Below, in pieces: positions 1 through 5,353 of a DNA stretch of 5,353 nucleotides. Made by a program: the position numbers and the translations under genes. The notes below the pieces were generated by a model, which made no database searches, had not been told where the DNA came from, and worked only from the letters and a program-made list of their open reading frames with translations. Positions within the stretch are counted from its first letter, which is position 1. The number at the start of each line of letters is the position of its first letter. Location of the stretch: positions 1 to 5,353 of the forward strand of contig JAPPFO010000018.1 of the NCBI GenBank assembly GCA_028875175.1. The letters are read 5' to 3'. Origin of the DNA: Chloroflexota bacterium (lineage in GTDB: Bacteria; Chloroflexota; UBA11872).

Positions 1-1
1 C

Positions 2-772
2 CTCCAGCATCTCAGGCGGCACACGGCGGACACCCATGCCGCGCATTTGCTCCCCCATCTCGAGCCGGGCCTGCGGGTGCTGGACCTGGGGTGCGGGCCG
101 GGCACCCTGTCGGTTGGTCTGGCCGAGGCAATCGCGCCCGGGGAGCTGTGCGGCGTCGATATGGAGCCGTCGCAGGTGGATCTGGCGAGGTCAATTGCCG
201 AAGCGGGCGGACACGACAACGCGACGTTCGAGGTTGGGGACGTGACCGAGCTCTCGTTTGACGACGATTGGTTCGATGTCGTTCACGGCCACTCGATCCT
301 TGCGCATGTTTCTGATACTCAAGCGGTGCTCGCCGAGGCGAAGCGCGTTCTGAAGCCCGGCGGCCTCGTCGCCTTCCGGGAATGGATCTTCGACGGATCG
401 TTTCTCGCGCCCGACTTTGAATTGATTTACGACGCCTGGGCCACATTGGCGGAACTCATTACCGCAGATGACGGGCATCCCAATATCGGGCGGGACCTCA
501 AGCGCCATCTGCTCAAGGCGGGATTCACAGACGTGCGGCCGGCAGCTTCGTTCACGTCCTACACCACAGCCGAAGACGTTGGCTACATCTCACGTGTCAT
601 CGAAAACTGGTTCTTCTCGGCCGACGTGCGTGCCTCGGCAACGGCGTACGGCGTGGCGACGCAGCAGCAGCTCGACAACCTGGAGCAGGCGCTCAAGCGG
701 TGGATCAGCCACCCCGGCGCATTTGGCGCGGTGGCCTACGGCGAGTGCATCGCCCGCAAGCCGCCGCGCTGA
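2..772 (+). CDS. Class I SAM-dependent methyltransferase, UbiE/Methyltransf_11-like (5'-truncated by the window edge)
   Basis: Transfers a methyl group from S-adenosylmethionine to an unidentified substrate, probably in the cytosol. Counting from the first visible codon, the Rossmann glycine loop LDLGCGPGT is at residues 27-35. The acidic residue expected to bind the SAM ribose is in GVDMEP (Asp52). The GDV motif follows (Asp79), then the post-core motif RVLKPGG at about 114-120. The frame is open to the left edge, and codons 1-15 (LQHLRRHTADTHAAH) resemble the usual segment just before the SAM domain of UbiE-like proteins. The TTG at 47 is therefore probably not the start, and the true start lies upstream of the window. 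The last ~100 residues lack a motif that names a substrate, and no membrane segment or signal peptide is visible. It is convergent with proS, with a 99-bp gap and no clear terminator. Family assignment is firm; a role in quinone biosynthesis cannot be claimed. Confidence 0.9.
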   Translation, partial: LQHLRRHTADTHAAHLLPHLEPGLRVLDLGCGPGTLSVGLAEAIAPGELCGVDMEPSQVDLARSIAEAGGHDNATFEVGDVTELSFDDDWFDVVHGHSILAHVSDTQAVLAEAKRVLKPGGLVAFREWIFDGSFLAPDFELIYDAWATLAELITADDGHPNIGRDLKRHLLKAGFTDVRPAASFTSYTTAEDVGYISRVIENWFFSADVRASATAYGVATQQQLDNLEQALKRWISHPGAFGAVAYGECIARKPPR

Positions 773-871
773 TCCGCACCCCGAGGACTCTGGAAGCAAC
801 GCTCTGACAGGCGGACCTTCATCGGCCGTGGGCGCCTGCGGGGAGCCTGATGCTGGCGCTCAGGGATTGCT

Positions 872-2623
872 TCAGGATGCGCTGATGGTTGGCATGGTCA
901 CGGGTGCGTCGGGGGTGAGGGCGGCGAGGGCGGCGGTGCGGGCTTCGAGGACGGTGTTGACGATCTGGTTGCGGGGGATGGATTGGCGGTTGGTGGCGAC
1001 GCGGGGTTTGAACTCGACGGCCTCGGCGGCCAGGGTGCGGCGGCTGACGGTGCAGCGGAAGGGCAGGCCGATGAGGTCGGCGTCGTTGAACTTGACGCCG
1101 GCGCTGTCGCCGCGGTCGTCCAGCAGGACGGAGAGGCCTTCGGCTTCCAACTCCTCGGCCAGGCGCTCGGCGTCGGCGGCGACGTCGCCGGTGCCCAGCT
1201 GGACGATGTGGACGTCATACGGCGCCACGCTGACGGGCCAGATGATGCCGTTGGCGTCGTGGTAGCGCTCCACGACCGAGGCGGCCAGGCGGCCGACGCC
1301 GATGCCGTAGGAGCCCATGACGAAGGGGTGGCGGCGGCCGTCGGCGCCCAGGTATTGGGCGTCGAGCTTGTCGCTGTAGAAGGTGCCGAGCTTGAAGGTG
1401 TTGCCGATTTCGATGCCGGTCATGAGCTCGAGCGGTTCGTCGTGTTCGAGGCTGCGGTCGCCGGATTGGACCTGGGCGATGTCGCCGCGCAGGTCGGCCT
1501 GGAAGTCGCGCGGGAAGTTGACGTTGACGAGGTGGTAGCCGGGCTGGTTGGCGCCGGCGACGAGGTTGGTGGCGGACTCGACGGAGTCGTCCACCACGAC
1601 GGTGACGTTGGACAGGCCGACCGGTGAGGCGTAGCCGGCGACGAGGCCGGCGGCTTCGAGTTCCTGGTCGGCGGCGAGGCGCAGGTCGGGGGCCTGCAGC
1701 AGGCTGCGGAGCTTGGCCTCGTTGACCTGCAGGTCGCCGCGGATGGCCACGAAGGCCAGGGCGTCGCCGGTCCAGTAGAAGACGGCTTTGAGGGTCTGGT
1801 GGGTTTCGACGCCCAGGTAGGCGGCGACGTCGTCGATGGTTTCCTGGCCGGGGGTGGCGACTTTTTCGACCGGTTGGGGTTCGCCGTGGTCAAAGAGGGG
1901 CTTCTGGGCGGTGGCGATTTCGATGTTGGCGGCGTAGCGGCCGGAGGGGCTGACGACGAGGGTGTCCTCGCCGGCCTCGGTGAGGCAGTGGAACTCGTGG
2001 GCGCCGGAGCCCTGCATGGCGCCGGCGTCGGATTCGACGATGGCGGGCTCGATGCCGCAGCGGCGGAAGGAGCGCAGGTAGGCCTCCATGAAGTCCTGGT
2101 AGGTGGCCTCCTGGCTTTCGAGGTCGGTGTCGAAGCTGTAGGCGTCCTTCATGGTGAACTCGCGCACGCGCAAGAGGCCGCCGCGGGGACGCGGTTCGTC
2201 GCGGAACTTGGTCTGGAAGTGGTAGATGCAGACGGGCAGCTGGCGGTAGGAGGAGGCGACCCACTGGCCGAGTTCGGTGGCGACCTCCTCGTGGGTCATG
2301 GCCAGGACCATGTCGCGGCCCCAGCGGTCCTTGAGGCGGGCCATTTCGGAGCCGACGGAGGTGAAGCGGCCGGTGCGCTCCCAGAGGTCGGAGGGGTGGA
2401 CGACGGGCATGAGGAGTTCCTGGCAGCCGATGCGGTCCATTTCCTCGCGCACGATTTGCACCACGCGGGTGTGCACGCGCCAGCCCAACGGCAGCAGGCT
2501 GTAGATGCCCGAGCCCAATGGCCGGATGTAGCCGGCGCGCAGGAGGAGGCGGTGGGACACGATGGACGCCTCGGCGGGGTCGTCGCGAAGCGTGCGGGCA
2601 AAGAGCCGCGACATGCGCTGCAT
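872..2623 (-). CDS. proS: Prolyl-tRNA synthetase, bacterial type with inserted editing domain
   Basis: Cytosolic class II synthetase that charges tRNA-Pro with proline using ATP. Numbering from the ATG at 2623 (583 aa; E. coli ProRS is 572): the family N-terminus MSRLF...TLRDDPAEA is at 4-19, MTHEE at 109-113, motif 2 FRDEPRPRGG...REF at 140-156 followed by MKDAYSFD, and motif 3 GSYGIGVGRL at 437-446. Between motifs 2 and 3 (about 220-400) lies the INS editing domain that hydrolyses misacylated Ala-tRNA-Pro. It carries the conserved lysine (Lys279, in TLKAVF) and GANQPGYH (His364). The anticodon-binding domain begins near WPVSVAPYDVHIV (462-474) and includes DDRGDSAGVKFNDADLIG (502-519). The frame stays open back to a GTG at 2713, but those 30 Pro/Arg-rich residues match nothing expected. 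ATG 2623 or ATG 2614 fits the family. Neither has a purine-rich Shine-Dalgarno; the upstream stretch is pyrimidine-rich. A short tail after residue 565 looks non-essential. No frameshift or missing key residue was noticed. Confidence 0.98.
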   Translation of the reverse strand: MQRMSRLFARTLRDDPAEASIVSHRLLLRAGYIRPLGSGIYSLLPLGWRVHTRVVQIVREEMDRIGCQELLMPVVHPSDLWERTGRFTSVGSEMARLKDRWGRDMVLAMTHEEVATELGQWVASSYRQLPVCIYHFQTKFRDEPRPRGGLLRVREFTMKDAYSFDTDLESQEATYQDFMEAYLRSFRRCGIEPAIVESDAGAMQGSGAHEFHCLTEAGEDTLVVSPSGRYAANIEIATAQKPLFDHGEPQPVEKVATPGQETIDDVAAYLGVETHQTLKAVFYWTGDALAFVAIRGDLQVNEAKLRSLLQAPDLRLAADQELEAAGLVAGYASPVGLSNVTVVVDDSVESATNLVAGANQPGYHLVNVNFPRDFQADLRGDIAQVQSGDRSLEHDEPLELMTGIEIGNTFKLGTFYSDKLDAQYLGADGRRHPFVMGSYGIGVGRLAASVVERYHDANGIIWPVSVAPYDVHIVQLGTGDVAADAERLAEELEAEGLSVLLDDRGDSAGVKFNDADLIGLPFRCTVSRRTLAAEAVEFKPRVATNRQSIPRNQIVNTVLEARTAALAALTPDAPVTMPTISAS

Positions 2624-2649
2624 GGGGGAGGAGCCAGGAGTAGGGGGTG

Positions 2650-2663
2650 TGAGCGGCCGCTCA
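2650..2663. promoter_or_regulatory. 14-bp perfect palindrome in the proS leader, candidate operator or small hairpin
   Basis: TGAGCGGCCGCTCA is its own reverse complement. It lies 26 bp upstream of the proS ATG, in the 196-bp divergent region between proS and the gene at 2820. A weak -10-like TACACT (minus strand, 2668-2663) abuts it, without a recognisable -35 at normal spacing. The position fits a dimeric repressor site or an mRNA leader structure, but a GC-rich palindrome of this length can occur by chance in such DNA. No T-box-type leader is visible. Confidence 0.3.
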
Positions 2664-2819
2664 GTGTATCCGCGGCCCACGGCAGGGCCCGGGTGCCGGC
2701 GGCAAGGTTTCACGTGCAGTTCCTGGCGGTGGAGGTTTGGGGGCCGGCGTGGCGGGTTCGCCGGGCCGGGCGGTCGCGGCTAGGCTGCGGACGACCCACA
2801 GGGGCTGAGCCGGAATCGC

Positions 2820-3497
2820 ATGGAGAATCTGTTTGGAGGCCGACCGGAAGCCGCGCCGCCTGACCTGGGGGCGCTGGGCCGGCCGTTGCCGGACGGCCTG
2901 GAACTCGACCTGGCTTTTGCCTGGCCGCTGCTGGAGTCGTATGCGGGGGAAGCGGGCACGGCGGAGTCGGACTGCGCGTGGAGCGTGTTCGGGCATTACC
3001 GGCTGGCGGCGGTGGCGGCGGTGGCGGCGGCGCGGGCGGCCGAGGCGGACCCTGCCACGGCGGAGTTTGACCTGCTGGCGGGCGCGGCGCTGCGGCACGT
3101 GGCGGACAGCGTCTGGCAGGCCGGCCGCTGGCTGGCGGAGGCTTTTGACCTGCGGCTGTCGCCACGGGTGCGTCCTGATCCGGGCGGCCGCGAACTGACG
3201 GGGCGCCTGATGTTCCTGGACCCGGCGCTGGGATCGGCGCTGCAGGAGCGGCGGATCTGGCTGGGGGATATCGCGGGGATTGGGCGGCGGGTGGCGCAGG
3301 GGCCGGTGACGTTTCGGGAGGGTGGATCAGATCGTGTGCCGGGGCCGATTGGCCGAGCGCCGGTGGCCGAGGCGCTACGCGATCACTTGGAGGAACTGGA
3401 CGGCTTTCTGCGGGCCGTGGCGGCGGCGATCGAGCGCCACAGCGCTGCCGGTGGGCGGCCGCGCGAGGAGGTGGACGAGGCGTGGTTGAATGACTGA
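2820..3497 (+). CDS. Hypothetical alanine-rich, probably helical cytosolic protein
   Basis: I do not recognise this 225-residue protein. An in-frame TAG at 2781-2783 limits the start. ATG 2820 is the first standard start after it, with only a weak purine run (CAGGGGCTGAG) upstream. The product is rich in Ala, Arg, Glu and Gly and looks mostly helical. An Ala/Val-rich helix at about 62-76 is encoded in part by a short tandem DNA repeat. A segment containing RHVADSVWQAGRWLAEAFDLR follows at about 91-111. A C-terminal amphipathic stretch (about 186-208) is followed by an acidic end (REEVDEAWLND). No signal peptide, clear membrane helix, metal site or nucleotide-binding motif is visible. G+C content and strong G/C third positions match proS, so it looks native to the chromosome. 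It is divergent from proS and may share the regulatory region. It is convergent with the accessory gene ending at 3564. Coding status is supported by composition and length; function is unknown. Confidence 0.75.
   Translation: MENLFGGRPEAAPPDLGALGRPLPDGLELDLAFAWPLLESYAGEAGTAESDCAWSVFGHYRLAAVAAVAAARAAEADPATAEFDLLAGAALRHVADSVWQAGRWLAEAFDLRLSPRVRPDPGGRELTGRLMFLDPALGSALQERRIWLGDIAGIGRRVAQGPVTFREGGSDRVPGPIGRAPVAEALRDHLEELDGFLRAVAAAIERHSAAGGRPREEVDEAWLND
3004..3030 (+). repeat. Three exact tandem copies of a 9-bp unit inside a CDS
   Basis: TGGCGGCGG occurs three times head to tail at 3004-3012, 3013-3021 and 3022-3030. In the reading frame of the hypothetical gene it encodes an Ala-Ala-Val periodic stretch. 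The unit length is a multiple of three, so copy-number change would keep the frame. GC-rich codon bias toward GCG and GTG is enough to explain it. Confidence 0.8.
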
Positions 3498-3563
3498 GGG
3501 ACCTCTCGACAGCCCGCGTAATGGTGTGGATTCAGGGGCGTTTGTGGGAGGCGGCCTCGGTCG

Positions 3564-4685
3564 TCAGTTCGAGGTGGTAAGTCTCTGGGCAGTTCGGTGG
3601 AAGCGCACTGCAACTTTGTCGATGTGCGACTTGTTCTTGTAGTAGAAAAGATCGTCGAGGGTGAGGCCGGTGATGTTCAGCGCCAAGTCCAGCATGTGAG
3701 GCTGCAGATGCTTGTTCAGATACCACCCGATACCTGCCCCACCTACGGTGCCGACGATTCCGCCTATGAGGCTTGCGGCGACAGGCACTGGTACGGCAGT
3801 TCCGGCGGCCGTGCCACCGACGCCCCCCACCGTCATCAGGACGGTCCTTATGGTAAATCTAGACATTAGAGTTAGGGTTCTCACTACATGCACTTTATTG
3901 GTGGCGGTTCGGTCGGTTGAGCTGAATTCCTGCTCCGTCTTTAGGGCACCATAGATCAGGGTTATGGCCGCGAGTATCTCAGCGACGTAAGGAACGAGTT
4001 CTAGCGCAACATCGGGGATATCTACTCCCATGTTGCCGCTGAGGATGCTGAGGCCGTTATCAATGCTCTCGACTAATTCGTGATCGTGCCCAAGGTCGGT
4101 TAGTCGATGGAGCTCCTCTGGTGAATCGGCGGAGATTTCGTTGTAGATTTCAGAGCTAACGATGAAGTGCACGTCGGGCTCGGCCTCCAGGGCTGACGTG
4201 ACATTGTCCGCGTAGCTTTCGGCACCAGTCTTGACTTGAAACTCCACTGATTCGCCAGAAGGATCGACCGCGCTAATGTCCCAGACCGCTTGCGTGGGAC
4301 TTTCGGCAATTTCAACGTTGGAGTATCCGCTCTGCTGAAGTATGTCTGTGGCATGAAACTCTGCCAGCTTGCCCTTCAAGCCGGAGATAAACCCTGTTAG
4401 AGAGGCATCACCGGATTCCGCTAAATTGAGATAGTGCTCATATAGGGAACTATCGACGGCAAGCCCGGGATAGGCCGCCTCATAGGCTCTGAATAGATCG
4501 TCGTCAACACTGATGCCTGGAAAGATGGCCCACATTGCAAGGGCCGATGCGGTTGCTGCTTCGGCAGCCTGCAGGATGCGATCGGAGCCGATCAGGTCAT
4601 TGACTAGGTCTTCGTACGAACTATGGGATCGTGGCCTATTGGCGGGAAGGTCGCGCAACTCTTGAGGAATGTTGAGGGCTTGCAA
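3564..4685 (-). CDS. Unrecognised membrane protein with PD-(D/E)XK nuclease-like core and glycine-zipper C-terminus
   Basis: I cannot name a family. Numbering from the chosen TTG at 4685 (373 aa): a helical N-terminal region spans about 20-100. Next comes a segment resembling a PD-(D/E)XK nuclease fold: a helix with GKLAEFHATD (Glu109), then AVWDIS (Asp136), then VEFQVKTG (Gln150-Val-Lys152). The E...D...QxK order matches Mrr-like variants, where Gln replaces the usual acidic residue. Following it are an acidic region, a hydrophobic helix (about 228-247, ELVPYVAEILAAITLIYGAL), and a glycine-zipper region (about 282-322) with GGVGGTAAG and GGIVGTVGGAG, typical of packed membrane helices. The C-terminus is cytosol-like and basic. 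The frame extends to a TTG at 4793, but that would overlap the upstream gene by 85 nt and reuse its transmembrane codons. TTG 4658 or ATG 4535 are other options; none has a good Shine-Dalgarno. Lower G+C than the left genes suggests transfer. Real coding is likely; nuclease activity is inferred. Confidence 0.8.
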   Translation of the reverse strand: MQALNIPQELRDLPANRPRSHSSYEDLVNDLIGSDRILQAAEAATASALAMWAIFPGISVDDDLFRAYEAAYPGLAVDSSLYEHYLNLAESGDASLTGFISGLKGKLAEFHATDILQQSGYSNVEIAESPTQAVWDISAVDPSGESVEFQVKTGAESYADNVTSALEAEPDVHFIVSSEIYNEISADSPEELHRLTDLGHDHELVESIDNGLSILSGNMGVDIPDVALELVPYVAEILAAITLIYGALKTEQEFSSTDRTATNKVHVVRTLTLMSRFTIRTVLMTVGGVGGTAAGTAVPVPVAASLIGGIVGTVGGAGIGWYLNKHLQPHMLDLALNITGLTLDDLFYYKNKSHIDKVAVRFHRTAQRLTTSN

Positions 4686-4708
4686 AGGACCGGGCTGATT
4701 GACGTTGG

Positions 4709-5230
4709 CTAGAGAACAGTCAACGACAAGACGGACAGAATGAGCGCAATGATGGAAAGCAATGCGAGTAGGACGATTGCTTTGCCGAGCCAAGTGTGCA
4801 GCCTTGTCTTGTAATGCTCAGTCTCGGTCTGCCACTTCTGGTCAACCGCGGCCAGGGCGTGTTCGTACTGTTGTCGCTGTCGAGTCCTCTCTTCGGCCAG
4901 CAGAGTCTGGACGGAATCTCTATAAGTAGCGGACAGATTCTCAATAATTGTTCGGTACTGCTCTTGCTGCTCAGCTCTGGCGTCCGATAGCGCTTTTCTG
5001 ACGGCCTTGTCGGCGACTTCAGGAAGGCTCTCGTGGTTCTTGATGTGGTCAGATAGAAGTTTGTTCTGTCGGATCAATCGGTCAATCAACACTTGGTTGA
5101 TCTTTTCCTGCTCTTCCCAGAAGCGAACTCTCTCGCCGATAGATCTCTGTGCTTGCGAGAGTTCCTCATTCTTGGTCTCCCTGGCTTCGTCGCTCTCGGG
5201 GGCCGACTGAGGCCGGAGGCCTTTGGTCAT
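4709..5230 (-). CDS. Small coiled-coil protein with a C-terminal transmembrane tail anchor
   Basis: I do not recognise a named family. From the ATG at 5230 (173 aa) the protein begins with a polar, charged, probably disordered stretch (1-25). Long Glu/Gln/Arg/Lys-rich helices follow: about 27-67 (RFWEEQEKINQVLIDRLIRQ), and 72-147 with heptad-like spacing around YRTIIENLS and QTLLAEERTRQRQQYEHAL. A single hydrophobic helix at about 149-173 (AIVLLALLSIIALILSVLSL) runs to the last residue. With no signal peptide and nothing after the helix, a tail-anchored protein facing the cytosol is the natural reading. The frame opens earlier at a TTG (5281), but the ATG at 5230 has an AGGA upstream and its added residues look non-conserved. 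It stops 23 nt before the preferred TTG start of the nuclease-like gene, on the same strand and with similar composition, so co-transcription and translational coupling are likely. A structural, sensing or tethering role for its neighbour is an inference. Confidence 0.8.
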   Translation of the reverse strand: MTKGLRPQSAPESDEARETKNEELSQAQRSIGERVRFWEEQEKINQVLIDRLIRQNKLLSDHIKNHESLPEVADKAVRKALSDARAEQQEQYRTIIENLSATYRDSVQTLLAEERTRQRQQYEHALAAVDQKWQTETEHYKTRLHTWLGKAIVLLALLSIIALILSVLSLTVL

Positions 5231-5240
5231 TGCGTCTGTT

Positions 5241-5246
5241 TTCCTA
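5241..5246 (-). promoter_or_regulatory. Probable ribosome-binding site of the coiled-coil gene
   Basis: On the minus strand TAGGAA lies upstream of the ATG at 5230, with 11 nt between AGGA and the ATG. The spacing is slightly long, but no comparable site precedes the alternative TTG at 5281. This is the main reason for choosing the ATG. Confidence 0.4.
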
Positions 5247-5293
5247 GTGGTGGTTGCGGAGCACTGATCTTGGCCCTTCAATTGGGGGATAGC

Positions 5294-5353
5294 TTACTGC
5301 CTGACCGGAATGCGGATCTCTCCGATTACACGCTCTTGGCGATGGTGTGGAGC
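5294..5353 (-). CDS. Possible 3' end of a further gene (runs off the right edge)
   Basis: Reading the minus strand in from the right edge, 19 sense codons end in TAA at 5296-5294 (C-terminus ERVIGEIRIPVRQ). The stretch alternates charged and branched hydrophobic residues, like a terminal beta strand. If real, this gene lies 63 bp upstream of the coiled-coil gene on the same strand and would head the same operon. Another frame is also open from the edge for 8 codons (ending AKSV), so the frame choice is uncertain. Too short to identify. Confidence 0.25.
   Translation of the reverse strand, partial: APHHRQERVIGEIRIPVRQ

Noticed and set aside
36..245. Short plus-strand open frame starting with ATG 36
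   Set aside because: It lies in a different frame from the methyltransferase domain, is Arg/Trp/Ser-rich, and has no motif.
808..838. Inverted repeat CAGGCG/CGCCTG between the methyltransferase and proS as a terminator
   Set aside because: The stem is only 6 bp, the loop is 19 nt and no T-tract follows; likely chance in GC-rich DNA.
983..1627. Second plus-strand open frame opposite proS
   Set aside because: Same artefact: antisense of GC-rich codons with a repetitive Val/Asp/Gly/Ala composition and no domain motif.
2624..2713. N-terminal extension of proS to a GTG at 2713
   Set aside because: The 30 added residues are Pro/Arg-rich and unlike the ProRS N-terminus, and the region includes the palindrome and likely leader.
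2624..2819. T-box riboswitch or clear sigma-70 promoters in the divergent region
   Set aside because: No T-box core motif was found. -10-like hexamers (TACACT on the minus strand, TAGGCT at 2781 on the plus strand) lack convincing -35 partners.
1799..2863. Long open frame on the plus strand opposite proS (354 codons)
   Set aside because: It is antisense to an unmistakable prolyl-tRNA synthetase and translates to a Gly/Ala/Val/Asp-rich low-complexity product, as expected from the complement of GC-biased codons.
3548..3558. GAGGCGGCCTC inverted repeat in the gap between convergent genes as a terminator
   Set aside because: It can form only a 4-bp stem with a 3-nt loop, and there is no U-tract on either strand.
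5231..5293. Promoter upstream of the coiled-coil gene
   Set aside because: TTGAAG-like and TATCCC-like hexamers exist on the minus strand, but no pair has proper spacing; the gene may be read from upstream.

Overview
The window looks like bacterial chromosome from a GC-rich organism (about 65-70% G+C by eye across the left two thirds). It holds one universal housekeeping gene, two ordinary-looking chromosomal genes and, on the right, a markedly less GC-rich accessory segment. The prolyl-tRNA synthetase N-terminus and the UbiE-like methyltransferase are compatible with Chloroflexota (Dehalococcoidia-like) or a related high-GC lineage. That is an impression from remembered family sequences, not a placement. 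Shine-Dalgarno sites are weak or absent, and possible TTG starts occur.

Layout from left to right. (1) Positions 2-772 (+): class I SAM-dependent methyltransferase whose N-terminus lies off the left edge. (2) Positions 872-2623 (-): complete bacterial-type prolyl-tRNA synthetase (proS) with an inserted editing domain, convergent with the methyltransferase. (3) Positions 2624-2819: divergent intergenic region with a 14-bp perfect palindrome close to the proS start. (4) Positions 2820-3497 (+): alanine-rich, probably helical protein of unknown function. (5) Positions 3564 to about 4685 (-): unrecognised protein combining a nuclease-like core (E...D...QxK, PD-(D/E)XK superfamily style) with a C-terminal glycine-zipper membrane region. 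(6) Positions 4709-5230 (-): small cytosolic coiled-coil protein ending in one C-terminal transmembrane helix, immediately upstream of (5) on the same strand. (7) Positions 5294-5353 (-): possible last codons of a further gene.

Genes 5 and 6 form a compact same-strand pair with a base composition (about 45-57% G+C in sampled lines) unlike the left side, suggesting horizontal acquisition. The most interesting idea here is that they form a two-component membrane system: a tail-anchored coiled-coil partner plus a membrane-associated nuclease-like protein. A defence or abortive-infection role is conceivable but rests only on architecture and context. No RNA genes, IS elements, CRISPR arrays or attachment sites were seen.
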